Source: Amia ocellicauda (Eukaryota > Chordata > Actinopteri > Amiiformes > Amiidae). Taken from it: 64,000 nt of DNA. Of the stretch, positions 44,327-56,600 are shown in pieces. The stretch lies in NCBI RefSeq assembly GCF_036373705.1, contig NC_089851.1, forward strand, positions 60,807,850-60,871,849. The letters are read 5' to 3'. The number at the start of each line of letters is the position of its first letter. The first letter of the stretch is position 1. Made by a program: the position numbers and the translations under genes. Under the pieces are notes generated by a model. That model was not told where the DNA came from and ran no database searches. It worked only from the letters and a program-made list of their open reading frames with translations.

Positions 44327-45069
44327 AGGACTCTCCCACTCCCCAGTACCTTCACCCAGGCGTAAGGAACAAAACAAAACAAAACAAAACAAAACAAAAC
44401 AAAACAAAACAAAACAAAACAAAACAAAACAAAACAAAACAAAACAAAACAAAACAAAACAAAACAAAACAAAACAAAACAAAACAAAATCTGGATGCAG
44501 GCTGCAACAAAGGAAGCACACAGAGGTGAAAACGTAAGGTTGACGGGAGCAACAAGCTCCCTGTTGCGACTGTCCAGGGGCGGCAATGGGAATTGGACGT
44601 TGGCCGTTAGGTGCGCGTAGCGCGTGTCCTTTGGGTTCTGGTTCTTCTTTACAAACCGGCATCTGTCCAGTTGGCTTTCCGGTTCATTACGTCCTCTGAT
44701 GGCTTTACGATAAGCCTATCTTGCAATCAGATGCTTGCCTTGCCGTCCATCCATCCATCTATCTATCTATCTATGACTCTCGATATCTAACTCTCTTGCT
44801 TGCTATCGCTCCCCCAATGGTCAGTAGCATAGTAGCATAACAGCAGATCACGGACCACTGTCAATCAGGTGCTTGCCTTGCCGTCCATCCATCCATGTAT
44901 CTATCTATCTATCTATCTATGACTCTCGATATCTAACTCTCTTGCTTGCTATCGCTCCCCCAATGGTCACGTATGTTGCATTCAACGACAAAGAAAATCG
45001 TGTGCTGGAAATGATTTCTGGCAACTGTGAAGGAACTGCACGACTGCAGCAACCGCAACACCTCCGTCT

Positions 45070-45143
45070 GTCTCTGTGGCGCAATCAGTCAGCGCGTTCG
45101 GCTGTTAACTGAAAGGATGGTGGATCGAATCCACCCAGGGTCG
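45070..45143 (+). tRNA. tRNA-Asn-GTT: tRNA-Asn(GTT), unit 28, decayed
   Basis: Four changes: G18 to A, C40 to T (wobble), T54 to A and A71 to T (acceptor mismatch). The last two are shared with unit 31. Probably not functional; anticodon GTT and TTTT stop kept. Confidence 0.7.
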
Positions 45144-45307
45144 GCCCACTTTTCCCCCCGCCCCTTGTTATTGTTTCTACTTCTGGCGGTCAGTTTGCCA
45201 GACTGCGGCTACAGTAACGTTAAGCTGCTTGCTGCGGACGGCCATCTTGCAAAAATGTATCGAGGGTTTAGAAACTTCCTTTCCATTGCCTAGGCCAACA
45301 TAAACCA

Positions 45308-45381
45308 AGGCACTGCTGGGAGTCGAACCCAGGGTTTCCTATTTACAAGACAGGCGCTTTGACCAACTAAGCCACGGTGTC
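45308..45381 (-). tRNA. tRNA-Thr-TGT: tRNA-Thr(TGT)-like, unit 28
   Basis: Consensus copy. Confidence 0.75.
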
Positions 45382-46551
45382 AGGACTCTCCCACTCCCCA
45401 GTACCTTCACCCAGGCGTAAGGAACAAAACAAAACAAAACAAAACAAAACAAAACAAAACAAAACAAAACAAAACAAAACAAAACAAAACAAAACAAAAC
45501 AAAACAAAACAAAACAAAACAAAACAAAATCTGGATGCAGGCTGCAACAAAGGAAGCACACAGAGGTGAAAACGTAAGGTTGACGGGAGCAACAAGCTCC
45601 CTGTTGCGACTGTCCAGGGGCGGCAATGGGAATTGGACGTTAGCCGTTAGGTGCGCGTAGCGCGTGTCCTTTGGGTTCTGGTTCTTCTTTACAAACCGGC
45701 ATCTGTCCAGTTGGCTTTCCGGTTCATTACGTCCTCTGATGGCTTTACGATAAGCCTATCTTGCAATCAGATGCTTGCCTTGCCGTCCATCCATCCATCT
45801 ATCTATCTATCTATCTATGACTCTCGATATCTAACTCTCTTGCTTGCTATCGCTCCCCCAATGGTCAGTAGCATAGTAGCATAACAGCAGATCACGGACC
45901 ACTGTCAATCAGGTGCTTGCCTTGCCGTCCATCCATCCATCCATCTATCTATCTATCTATCTATCTATGACTCTCGATATCTAACTCTCTTGCTTGCTAT
46001 CGCTCCCCCAATGGTCAGTAGCATAGTAGCATAACAGCAGATCACGGACCACTGTCAATCAGGTGCTTGCCTTGCCGTCCATCCATCCATCCATCTATCT
46101 ATCTATCTATGACTCTCGATATCTAACTCTCTTGCTTGCTATCGCTCCCCCAATGGTCAGTAGCATAGTAGCATAACAGCAGATCACGGACCACTGTCAA
46201 TCAGGTGCTTGCCTTGCCGTCCATCCATCCATCTATCTATCTATCTATCTATCTATGACTCTCGATATCTAACTCTCTTGCTTGCTATCGCTCCCCCAAT
46301 GGTCAGTAGCATAGTAGCATAACAGCAGATCACGGACCACTGTCAATCAGGTGCTTGCCTTGCCGTCCATCCATCCATCCATCTATCTATCTATCTATCT
46401 ATGACTCTCGATATCTAACTCTCTTCCTTGCTATCGCTCCCCCAATGGTCACGTATGTTGCATTCAACGACAAAGAAAATCGTGTGCTGGAAATGATTTC
46501 TGGCAACTGTGAAGGAACTGCACGACTGCAGCAACCACAACACCTCCGTCT

Positions 46552-46625
46552 GTTTCTGTGGCGCAATCGGTCAGCGCGTTCGGCTGTTAACCGAAAGGAT
46601 GGTGGTTTGAATCCACCCAGGGACG
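46552..46625 (+). tRNA. tRNA-Asn-GTT: tRNA-Asn(GTT), unit 29, terminator lost
   Basis: C3 to T (T.G wobble) and C56 to T. The downstream stop reads cccaaatttcaccc instead of cccacttttcccc, so the TTTT Pol III stop is gone. Confidence 0.75.
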
Positions 46626-46789
46626 GCCCAAATTTCACCCTGCCCCTTGTTATTGTTTCTACTTCTGGCGGTCAGTTTGCCAGACTGCGGCTACAGTAAC
46701 CTTAAGCTGCTTACTGCGGACGGCCATCTTGCAAAAATGTATCGAGGGTTTAGAAACTTCCTTTCCATTGCCTAGGCCAACATAAACCA

Positions 46790-46863
46790 AGGCACTGCTG
46801 GGAGTGGAACCCAGGGTTTCCTATTTACAAGACAGGCGCTTTGACCAACTAAGCCACGGTGTC
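46790..46863 (-). tRNA. tRNA-Thr-TGT: tRNA-Thr-like, unit 29
   Basis: G57 to C in the T loop and B box; acceptor as in most copies. Confidence 0.65.
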
Positions 46864-47858
46864 AGGACTCTCCCACTCCCCAGTACCTTCACCCAGGCGT
46901 AAGGAACAAAACAAAACAAAACAAAACAAAACAAAACAAAACAAAACAAAACAAAACAAAACAAAACAAAACAAAACAAAACAAAATCTGGATGCAGGCT
47001 GCAACAAAGGAAGCACACAGAGGTGAAAACGTAAGGTTGACGGGAGCAACAAGCTCCCTGTTGCGACTGTCCAGGGGCGGCAATGGGAATTGGACGTTGG
47101 CCGTTAGGTGCGCGTAGCGCGTGTCCTTTGGGTTCTGGTTCTTCTTTACAAACCGGCATCTGTCCAGTTGGCTTTCCGGTTCATTACGTCCTCTGATGGC
47201 TTTACGATAAGCCTATCTTGCAATCAGATGCTTGCCTTGCCGTCCATCCATCCATCTATCTATCTATCTATGACTCTCGATATCTAACTCTCTTGCTTGC
47301 TATCGCTCCCCCAATGGTCAGTAGCATAGTAGCATAACAGCAGATCACGGACCACTGTCAATCAGGTGCTTGCCTTGCCGTCCATCCATCCATCCATCTA
47401 TCTATCTATCTATCTATCTATGACTCTCGATATCTAACTCTCTTGCTTGCTATCGCTCCCCCAATGGTCAGTAGCATAGTAGCATAACAGCAGATCACGG
47501 ACCACTGTCAATCAGGTGCTTGCCTTGCCGTCCATCCATCCATCCATCTATCTATCTATCTATGACTCTCGATATCTAACTCTCTTGCTTGCTATCGCTC
47601 CCCCAATGGTCAGTAGCATAGTAGCATAACAGCAGATCACGGACCACTGTCAATCAGGTGCTTGCCTTGCCGTCCATCCATCCATCCATCTATCTATCTA
47701 TCTATCTATGACTCTCGATATCTAACTCTCTTCCTTGCTATCGCTCCCCCAATGGTCACGTATGTTGCATTCAACGACAAAGAAAATCGTGTGCTGGAAA
47801 TGATTTCTGGCAACTGTGAAGGAACTGCACGACTGCAGCAACCACAACACCTCCGTCT

Positions 47859-47932
47859 GTTTCTGTGGCGCAATCGGTCAGCGCGTTCGGCTGTTAACCG
47901 AAAGGATGGTGGTTTGAATCCACCCAGGGACG
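47859..47932 (+). tRNA. tRNA-Asn-GTT: tRNA-Asn(GTT), unit 30, terminator lost
   Basis: Same C3 to T and C56 to T as unit 29; downstream cccaaatttcccc again lacks TTTT. Confidence 0.75.
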
Positions 47933-48096
47933 GCCCAAATTTCCCCCCGCCCCTTGTTATTGTTTCTACTTCTGGCGGTCAGTTTGCCAGACTGCGGCTA
48001 CAGTAACCTTAAGCTGCTTGCTGCGGACGGCCATCTTGCAAAAATGTATCGAGGGTTTAGAAACTTCCTTTCCATTGCCTAGGCCAACATAAACCA

Positions 48097-48170
48097 AGGC
48101 ACTGCTGGGAGTCGAACCCAGGGTTTCCTATTTACAAGACAGGCGCTTTGACCAACTAAGCCACGGTGTC
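48097..48170 (-). tRNA. tRNA-Thr-TGT: tRNA-Thr(TGT)-like, unit 30
   Basis: Consensus copy. Confidence 0.75.
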
Positions 48171-49161
48171 AGGACTCTCCCACTCCCCAGTACCTTCACC
48201 CAGGCGTAAGGAACAAAACAAAACAAAACAAAACAACAAAACAAAACAAAACAAAACAAAACAAAACAAAACAAAACAAAATCTGGATGCAGGCTGCAAC
48301 AAAGGAAGCACACAGAGGTGAAAACGTAAGGTTGACGGGAGCAACAAGCTCCCTGTTGCGACTGTCCAGGGGCGGCAATGGGAATTGGACGTTGGCCGTT
48401 AGGTGCGCGTAGCGCGTGTCCTTTGGGTTCTGGTTCTTCTTTACAAACCGGCATCTGTCCAGTTGGCTTTCCGGTTCATTACTTCCTCTGATGGCTTTAC
48501 GATAAGCCTATCTTGCAATAAGATGCTTGCCTTGCCGTCCATCCATCCATCTATCTATCTATCTATCTATGACTCTCGATATCTAACTCTCTTGCTTGCT
48601 ATCGCTCCCCCAATGGTCAGTAGCATAGTAGCATAACAGCAGATCACGGACCACTGTCAATCAGGTGCTTGCCTTGCCGTCCATCCATCCATCCATCTAT
48701 CTATCTATCTATCTATCTATCTATGACTCTCGATATCTAACTCTCTTGCTTGCTATCGCTCCCCCAATGGTCAGTAGCATAGTAGCATAACAGCAGATCA
48801 CGGACCACTGTCAATCAGGTGCTTGCCTTGCCGTCCATCCATCCATCCATCTATCTATCTATCTATGACTCTCAATATCTAACTCTCTTGCTTGCTATCG
48901 CTCCCCCAATGGTCAGTAGCATAGTAGCATAACAGCAGGTCACGGACCACTGTCAATCAGGTGCTTGCCTTGCCGTCCATCCATCCATATATCTATCTAT
49001 CTATCTTTCTATGACTCTCGATATCTAACTCTCTTGCTTGCTATCGCTCCCCCAATGGTCACGTATGTTGCATTCAACGACAAAGAAAATCGTGTGCTGG
49101 AAATGATTTCTGGCAACTGTGAAGGAACTGCACGACTGCAGCAACCGCAACACCTCCGTCT

Positions 49162-49235
49162 GTCTCTGTGGCGCAATCGGTCAGCGCGTTCGGCTGTTAA
49201 CCGAAAGGATGGTGGATCGAATCCACCCAGGGTCG
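49162..49235 (+). tRNA. tRNA-Asn-GTT: tRNA-Asn(GTT), unit 31
   Basis: T54 to A in the T loop and A71 to T, which unpairs T2 in the acceptor stem. TTTT stop kept. Confidence 0.75.
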
Positions 49236-49399
49236 GCCCACTTTTCCCCCCGCCCCTTGTTATTGTTTCTACTTCTGGCGGTCAGTTTGCCAGACTGCGG
49301 CTACAGTAACCTTAAGCTGCTTGCTGCGGACGGCCATCTTGCAAAAATGTATCGAGGGTTTAGAAACTTCCTTTCCATTGCCTAGGCCAACATAAACCA

Positions 49400-49473
49400 A
49401 GGCACTGCTGGGAGTCGAACCCAGGGTTTCCTATTTACAAGACAGGCGCTTTGACCAACTAAGCCACGGTGTC
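49400..49473 (-). tRNA. tRNA-Thr-TGT: tRNA-Thr(TGT)-like, unit 31
   Basis: Consensus copy. Confidence 0.75.
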
Positions 49474-50377
49474 AGGACTCTCCCACTCCCCAGTACCTTC
49501 ACCCAGGCGTAAGGAACAAAACAAAACAAAACAAAACAAAACAAAACAAAACAAAACAAAACAAAACAAAACAAAACAAAACAAAACAAAACAAAACAAA
49601 ACAAAACAAAACAAAACAAAACAAAACAAAACAAAACAAAACAAAACAAAATCTGGATGCAGGCTGCAACAAAGGAAGCACACAGAGGTGAAAACGTAAG
49701 GTTGACGGGAGCAACAAGCTCCCTGTTGCGACTGTCCAGGGGCGGCAATGGGAATTGGACGTTGGCCGTTAGGTGCGCGTAGCGCGTGTCCTTTGGGTTC
49801 TGGTTCTTCTTTACAAACCGGCATCTGTCCAGTTGGCTTTCCGGTTCATTACGTCCTCTGATGGCTTTACGATAAGCCTATCTTGCAATCAGATGCTTGC
49901 CTTGCCGTCCATCCATCCATCTATCTATCTATCTATGACTCTCGATATCTAACTCTCTTGCTTGCTATCGCTCCCCCAATGGTCAGTAGCATAGTAGCAT
50001 AACAGCAGATCACGGACCACTGTCAATCAGGTGCTTGCCTTGCCGTCCATCCATCCATCCATCTATCTATCTATCTATCTATCTATGACTCTCGATATCT
50101 AACTCTCTTGCTTGCTATCGCTCCCCCAATGGTCAGTAGCATAGTAGCATAACAGCAGATCACGGACCACTGTCAATCAGGTGCTTGCCTTGCCGTCCAT
50201 CCATCCATCTATCTATCTATCTATCTATGACTCTCGATATCTAACTCTCTTGCTTGCTATCGCTCCCCCAATGGTCACGTATGTTGCATTCAACGACAAA
50301 GAAAATCGTGTGCTGGAAATGATTTCTGGCAACTGTGAAGGAACTGCACGACTGCAGCAATCGCAACACCTCCGTCT

Positions 50378-50451
50378 GTCTCTGTGGCGCAATCGGTCAG
50401 CGCGTTTGGCTGTTAACCGAAAGGATGGTGGTTCGAATCCACCCAGGGACG
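50378..50451 (+). tRNA. tRNA-Asn-GTT: tRNA-Asn(GTT), unit 32
   Basis: C29 to T gives a T29.G41 wobble in the anticodon stem; otherwise consensus. Confidence 0.87.
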
Positions 50452-50615
50452 GTCCACTTTTCCCCCCGCCCCTTGTTATTGTTTCTACTTCTGGCGGTCA
50501 GTTTGCCAGACTGCGGCTACAGTAACCTTAAGCTGCTTGCTGCGGACGGCCATCTTGCAAAAATGTATCGAGGGTTTAGAAACTTCCTTTCCATTGCCTA
50601 GGCCAACATAAACCA

Positions 50616-50689
50616 AGGCACTGCTGGGAGTCGAACCCAGGGTTTCCTATTTACAAGACAGGCGCTTTGACCAACTAAGCCACGGTGTC
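50616..50689 (-). tRNA. tRNA-Thr-TGT: tRNA-Thr(TGT)-like, unit 32
   Basis: Consensus copy. Confidence 0.75.
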
Positions 50690-52313
50690 AGGACTCTCCC
50701 ACTCCCCAGTACCTTCACCCAGGCGTAAGGAACAAAACAAAACAAAACAAAACAAAACAAAACAAAACAAAACAAAACAAAACAAAACAAAACAAAACAA
50801 AACAAAACAAAACAAAACAAAACAAAACAAAACAAAACAAAACACAAAACAAAACAAAACAAAACAAAATCTGGATGAAGGCTGCAACAAAAGAAGCACA
50901 CAGAGGTGAAAACGTAAGGTTGACGGGAGCAACAAGCTCCCTGTTGCGACTGTCCATTGGCGGCAATGGGAATTGGACGTTGGCCGTTAGGAGCGCGTAG
51001 CGCGTGTCCTTTGGGTTCTGGTTCTTCTTTACAAACCGGCATCTGTCCAGTTGGCTTTCCGGTTCATTACGTCCTCTGATGGCTTTACGATAAGCCTATC
51101 TTGCAATCAGATGCTTTCCTTGCCGTCCATCCATCCATCTATCTATCTATCTATGACTCTCGATATCTAACTCTCTTGCTTGCTATCGCTCCCCCAATGG
51201 TCAGTAGCATAGTAGCATAACAGCAGATCACGGACCACTGTCAATCAGGTGCTTGCCTTGCCGTCCATCCATCCATCCATCTATCTATCTATCTATGACT
51301 CTCGATATCTAACTCTCTTGCTTGCTATCGCTCCCCCAATGGTCAGTAGCATAGTAGCATAACAGCAGATCACGGACCACTGTCAATCAGGTGCTTGCCT
51401 TGCCGTCCATCCATCCATCCATCTATCTATCTATCTATCTATGACTCTCGATATCTAACTCTCTTGCTTGCTATCGCTCCCCCAATGGTCAGTAGCATAG
51501 TAGCATAACAGCAGATCACGGACCACTGTCAATCAGGTGCTTGCCTTGCCGTCCATCCATCCATCCATCTATCTATCTATCTATGACTCTCAATATCTAA
51601 CTCTCTTGCTTGCTATCGCTCCCCCAATGGTTAGTAGCATAGTAGCATAACAGCAGGTCACGGACCACTGTCAATCAGGTGCTTGCCTTGCCGTCCATCC
51701 ATCCATCCATCTATCTATCTATCTATCTATGACTCTCGATATCTAACTCTCTTGCTTGCTATCGCTCCCTCAATGGTCAGTAGCATAGTAGCATAACAGC
51801 AGATCACGGACCACTGTCAATCAGGTGCTTGCCTTGCCGTCCATCCATCCATCCATCTATCTATCTATCTATCTATGACTCTCGATATCTAACTCTCTTG
51901 CTTGCTATCGCTCCCCCAATGGTCAGTAGCATAGTAGCATAACAGCAGGTCACGGACCACTGTCAATCAGGTGCTTGCCTTGCCGTCCATCCATCCATCC
52001 ATCTATCTATCTATCTATCTATGACTCTCGATATCTAACTCGCTTGCTTGCTATCGCTCCCCCAATGGTCAGTAGCATAGTAGCATAACAGCAGATCACG
52101 GACCACTGTCAATCAGGTGCTTGCCTTGCCGTCCATCCATCCATGTATCTATCTATCTATCTATGACTCTCGATATCTAACTCTCTTGCTTGCTATCGCT
52201 CCCCCAATGGTCACGTATGTTGCATTCAACGACAAAGAAAATCGTGTGCTGGAAATGATTTCTGGCAACTGTAAAGGAACTGCACGACTGCAGCAACCGC
52301 AACACCTCCGTCT

Positions 52314-52387
52314 GTCTCTGTGGCGCAATCGGTCAGTGCGTTCGGCTGTTAACCGAAAGGATGGTGGTTCGAATCCACCCAGGGACG
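52314..52387 (+). tRNA. tRNA-Asn-GTT: tRNA-Asn(GTT), unit 33
   Basis: C23 to T gives a G12.T23 wobble in the D stem; shared with unit 40. Confidence 0.87.
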
Positions 52388-52551
52388 GCCCACTTTTCCC
52401 CCCGCCCCTTGTTATTGTTTCTACTTCTGGCGGTCAGTTTGCCAGACTGCGGCTACAGTAACCTTAAGCTGCTTGCTGCGGACGGCCATCTTGCAAAAAT
52501 GTATCAAGGGTTTAGAAACTTCCTTTCCATTGCCTAGGCCAACATAAACCA

Positions 52552-52625
52552 TGGCACTGCTGGGAGTCGAACCCAGGGTTTCCTATTTACAAGACAGGTG
52601 CTTTGACCAACTAAGCCACGGTGTC
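52552..52625 (-). tRNA. tRNA-Thr-TGT: tRNA-Thr-like, unit 33
   Basis: Discriminator T73 to A, and G26 to A between the D and anticodon stems. Confidence 0.65.
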
Positions 52626-53474
52626 AGGACTCTCCCACTCCCCAGTACCTTCACCCAGGCGTAAGGAACAAAACAAAACAAAACAAAACAAAACAAAACA
52701 AAACAAAACAAAACAAAACAAAACAAAACAAAACAAAACAAAACAAAATCTGGATGCAGGCTGCAACAAAGGAAGCACACAGAGGTGAAAACGTAAGGTT
52801 GACGGGAGCAACAAGCTCCCTGTTGCGACTGTCCAGGGGCGGCAATGGGAATTGGACGTTGGCCGTTAGGTGCGCGTAGCGCGTGTCCTTTGGGTTCTGG
52901 TTCTTCTTTACAAACCGGCATCTGTCCAGTTGGCTTTCCGGTTCATTACGTCCTCTGATGGCTTTACGATAAGCCTATCTTGCAATCAGATGCTTGCCTT
53001 GCCGTCCATCCATCCATCTATCTATCTATCTATGACTCTCGATATCTAACTCTCTTGCTTGCTATCGCTCCCCCAATGGTCAGTAGCATAGTAGCATAAC
53101 AGCAGATCACGGACCACTGTCTATCAGGTGCTTGCCTTGCCGTCCATCCATCCATCCATCTACCTATCTATCTATCTATGACTCTCGATATCTAACTCGC
53201 TTGCTTGCTATCGCTCCCCCAATGGTCAGTAGCATAGTAGCATAACAGCAGATCACGGACCACTGTCAATCAGGTGCTTGCCTTGCCGTCCATCCATCCA
53301 TGTATCTATCTATCTATCTATCTATGAATCTCGATATCTAACTCTCTTGCTTGCTATCGCTCCCCCAATGGTCACGTATGTTGCATTCAACGACAAAGAA
53401 AATCGTGTGCTGGAAATGATTTCTGGCAACTGTGAAGGAACTGCACGACTGCAGCAACCGCAACACCTCCGTCT

Positions 53475-53548
53475 GTCTCTGTGGCGCAATTGGTCAGCTC
53501 GTTCGGCTGTTAACCGAAAGGATGGTAATTCGAATCCACCCAGGGACG
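53475..53548 (+). pseudogene. tRNA-Asn(GTT) pseudogene, unit 34
   Basis: Most decayed Asn copy: C17 to T, G24 to T (D-stem mismatch), and G52/G53 to A/A, which removes the two T-stem pairs next to the T loop and damages the B box (GGTTCG becomes AATTCG). The TTTT stop remains. Confidence 0.78.
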
Positions 53549-53712
53549 GCCCGCTTTTCCCCCCGCCCCTTGTTATTGTTTCTACTTCTGGCGGTCAGTT
53601 TGCCAGACTGCGGCTACAGTAACCTTAAGCTGCTTGCTGCGGACGGCCATCTTGCAAAAATGTATCGAGGGTTTAGAAACTTCCTTTCCATTGCCTAGGC
53701 CAACATAAACCA

Positions 53713-53786
53713 AGGCACTGCTGGGAGTCGAACCCAGGGTTTTCTATTTACAAGACAGGCGCTTTGACCAACTAAGCCATGGTGTC
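53713..53786 (-). tRNA. tRNA-Thr-TGT: tRNA-Thr-like, unit 34
   Basis: G7 to A and G43 to A each remove a stem pair, in addition to the common mismatches; probably a pseudogene. Confidence 0.6.
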
Positions 53787-54966
53787 AGGACTCTCCCACT
53801 CCCCAGTACCTTCACCCAGGCGTAAGGAACAAAACAAAACAAAACAAAACAAAACAAAACAAAACAAAACAAAACAAAACAAAACAAAACAAAACAAAAC
53901 AAAACAAAACAAAACAAAACAAAACAAAACAAAACAAAACAAAATCTGGATGCAGGCTGCAACAAAGGAAGCACACAGAGGTGAAAACGTAAGGTTGACG
54001 GGAGCAACAAGCTCCCTGTTGCGACTGTCCAGGGGCGGCAATGGGAATTGGACGTTGGCCGTTAGGTGCGCGTAGTGCGTGTCCTTTGGGTTCTGGTTCT
54101 TCTTTACAAACCGGCATCTGTCCAGTTGGCTTTCCGGTTCATTACGTCCTCTGATGGCTTTACGATAAGCCTATCTTGCAATCAGATGCTTGCCTTGCCG
54201 TCCATCCATCCATCTATCTATCTATCTATCTATCTATGACTCTCGATATCTAACTCTCTTGCTTGCTATCGCTCCCCCAATGGTCAGTAGCATAGTAGCA
54301 TAACAGCAGATCACGGACCACTGTCAATCAGATGCTTGCCTTGCCGTCCATCCATCCATCTATCTATCTATCTATCTATGACTCTCGATATCTAACTCTC
54401 TTGCTTGCTATCGCTCCCCCAATGGTCAGTAGCATAGTAGCATAACAGCAGATCACGGACCACTGTCAATCAGGTGCTTGCCTTGCCGTCCATCCATCCA
54501 TCCATCTTTCTATCTATCTATCTATGACTCTCGATATCTAACTCTCTTGCTTGCTATCGCTCCCCCAATGGTCAGTAGCATAGTAGCATAACAGCAGATC
54601 ACGGACCACTGTCAATCAGGTGCTTGCCTTGCCGTCCATCCATCCATCCATCTATCTATCTATCTATCTATGACTCTCGATATCTAACTCTCTTGCTTGC
54701 TATCGCTCCCACAATGGTCAGTAGCATAGTAGCATAACAGCAGATCACGGACCACTGTCAATCAGGTGCTTGCCTTGCCGTCCATCCATCCATCCATCTA
54801 TCTATCTATCTATCTATGACTCTCGATATCTAACTCTCTTGCTTGCTATCGCTCCCCCAATGGTCACGTATGTTGCATTCAACGACAAAGAAAATCGTGT
54901 GCTGGAAATGATTTCTGGCAACTGTGAAGGAACTGCACGACTGCAGCAACCACAACACCTCCGTCT

Positions 54967-55040
54967 GTCTCTGTGGCGCGATCGGTCAGCGCGTTCGGCT
55001 GTTAACCGAAAGGATGGTGGTTCGAATCCACCCAGGGACG
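54967..55040 (+). tRNA. tRNA-Asn-GTT: tRNA-Asn(GTT), unit 35, A14 to G
   Basis: Same A14 to G change as units 8 and 9. Confidence 0.8.
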
Positions 55041-55203
55041 GCCCACTTTTCCCCCCGCCCCTTGTTATTGTTTCTACTTTGGCGGTCAGTTTGCCAGACT
55101 GCGGCTACAGTAACCTTAAGCTGCTTGCTGCGGACGGCCATCTTGCAAAATTGTATCGAGGGTTTAGAAACTTCCTTTCCATTGCCTAGGCCAACATAAA
55201 CCA

Positions 55204-55277
55204 AGGCACTGCTGGGAGTCGAACCCAGGGTTTCCTATTTACAAGACAGGCGCTTTGACCAACTAAGCCACGGTGTC
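55204..55277 (-). tRNA. tRNA-Thr-TGT: tRNA-Thr(TGT)-like, unit 35
   Basis: Consensus copy. Confidence 0.75.
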
Positions 55278-56288
55278 AGGACTCTCCCACTCCCCAGTAC
55301 CTTCACCCAGGCGTAAGGAACAAAACAAAACAAAACAAAACAAAACAAAACAAAACAAAACAAAACAAAACAAAACAAAACAAAACAAAACAAAACAAAA
55401 TCTGGATGCAGGCTGCAACAAAGGAAGCACACAGAGGTGAAAACGTAAGGTTGACGGGAGCAACAAGCTCCCTGTTGCGACTGTCCAGGGGCGGCAATGG
55501 GAATTGGACGTTGGCCGTTAGGTGCGCGTAGCGCGTGTCCTTTGGGTTCTGGTTCTTCTTTACAAACCGGCATCTGTCCAGTTGGCTTTCCGGTTCATTA
55601 CGTCCTCTGATGGCTTTACGATAAGCCTATCTTGCAATCAGATGCTTGCCTTGCCGTCCATCCATCCATCTATCTATCTATCTATCTATCTATGACTCTC
55701 GATATCTAACTCTCTTGCTTGCTATCGCTCCCCCAATGGTCAGTAGCATAGTAGCATAACAGCAGATCATGGACCACTGTCAATCAGGTGCTTGCCTTGC
55801 CGTCCATCCATCCATCCATCTATCTATCTATCTATCTATGACTCTCGATATCTAACTCTCTTGCTTGCTATCGCTCCCCCAATGGTCAGTAGCATAGTAG
55901 CATAACAGCAGATCACGGACCAATGTCAATCAGGTGCTTGCCTTGCCGTCCATCCATCCATCCATCTTTCTATCTATCTATCTATCTATCTATGACTCTC
56001 GATATCTAACTCGCTTGCTTGCTATCGCTCCCCCAATGGTCAGTAGCATAGTAGCATAACAGCAGATCACGGATCACTGTCAATCAGGTGCTTGCCTTGC
56101 CGTCCATCCATCCATTTATCTATCTATCTATCTATCTATGACTCTCGATATCTAACTCTCTTGCTTGCTATCGCTCCCCCAATGGTCACGTATGTTGCAT
56201 TCAACGACAAAGAAAATCGTGTGCTGGAAATGATTTCTGGCAACTGTGAAGGAACTGCACGACTGCAGCAACCGCAACACCTCCGTCT

Positions 56289-56362
56289 GTCTCTGTGGCG
56301 CAATCGGTCAGCGCGTTCGGCTGTTAACCGAAAGGATGGTGGTTCGAATCCACCCAGGGACG
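56289..56362 (+). tRNA. tRNA-Asn-GTT: tRNA-Asn(GTT), unit 36
   Basis: Consensus copy with TTTT stop. Confidence 0.95.
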
Positions 56363-56526
56363 GCCCACTTTTCCCCCCGCCCCTTGTTATTGTTTCTACT
56401 TCTGGCGGTCAGTTTGCCAGACTGCGGCTACAGTAACCTTAAGCTGCTTGCTGCGGACGGCCATCTTGCAAAAATGTATCGAGGGTTTAGAAACTTCCTT
56501 TCCATTGCCTAGGCCAACATAAACCA

Positions 56527-56600
56527 AGGCACTGCTGGGAGTCGAACCCAGGGTTTCCTATTTACAAGACAGGCGCTTTGACCAACTAAGCCACGGTGTC
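56527..56600 (-). tRNA. tRNA-Thr-TGT: tRNA-Thr(TGT)-like, unit 36
   Basis: Consensus copy. Confidence 0.75.

Larger units (their letters stand above)
44014..45069. repeat. Satellite unit 27, subfamily B to A transition
   Basis: 1,056 bp; two subrepeats; AAAAC tract 44371-44489 (about 24 copies). Left flank is B type; ggtgcgcg and the right end (acgtatg, cacctccg) are A type. Confidence 0.95.
45070..46551. repeat. Satellite unit 28, subfamily A
   Basis: 1,482 bp; five subrepeats; AAAAC tract 45426-45529 (about 21 copies). Confidence 0.95.
46552..47858. repeat. Satellite unit 29, subfamily A
   Basis: 1,307 bp; four subrepeats; AAAAC tract 46908-46986 (about 16 copies). Sister of unit 30. Confidence 0.95.
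47859..49161. repeat. Satellite unit 30, subfamily A
   Basis: 1,303 bp; four subrepeats; AAAAC tract 48215-48281, short, with one AAC-type break near its start. Confidence 0.95.
49162..50377. repeat. Satellite unit 31, subfamily A
   Basis: 1,216 bp; three subrepeats; AAAAC tract 49518-49651 (about 27 copies). Confidence 0.95.
50378..52313. repeat. Satellite unit 32, subfamily A
   Basis: 1,936 bp; eight subrepeats; AAAAC tract 50734-50869 with one imperfect copy. Carries the otherwise B-type ggagcgcg marker, and several private changes around 50877-50960. Confidence 0.95.
52314..53474. repeat. Satellite unit 33, subfamily A
   Basis: 1,161 bp; three subrepeats; AAAAC tract 52670-52748 (about 16 copies). 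Confidence 0.95.
53475..54966. repeat. Satellite unit 34, subfamily A
   Basis: 1,492 bp; five subrepeats; AAAAC tract 53831-53944 (about 23 copies). Confidence 0.95.
54967..56288. repeat. Satellite unit 35, subfamily A
   Basis: 1,322 bp; four subrepeats; AAAAC tract 55322-55400 (about 16 copies). Shares private markers with unit 8, 42 kb to the left. Confidence 0.95.
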
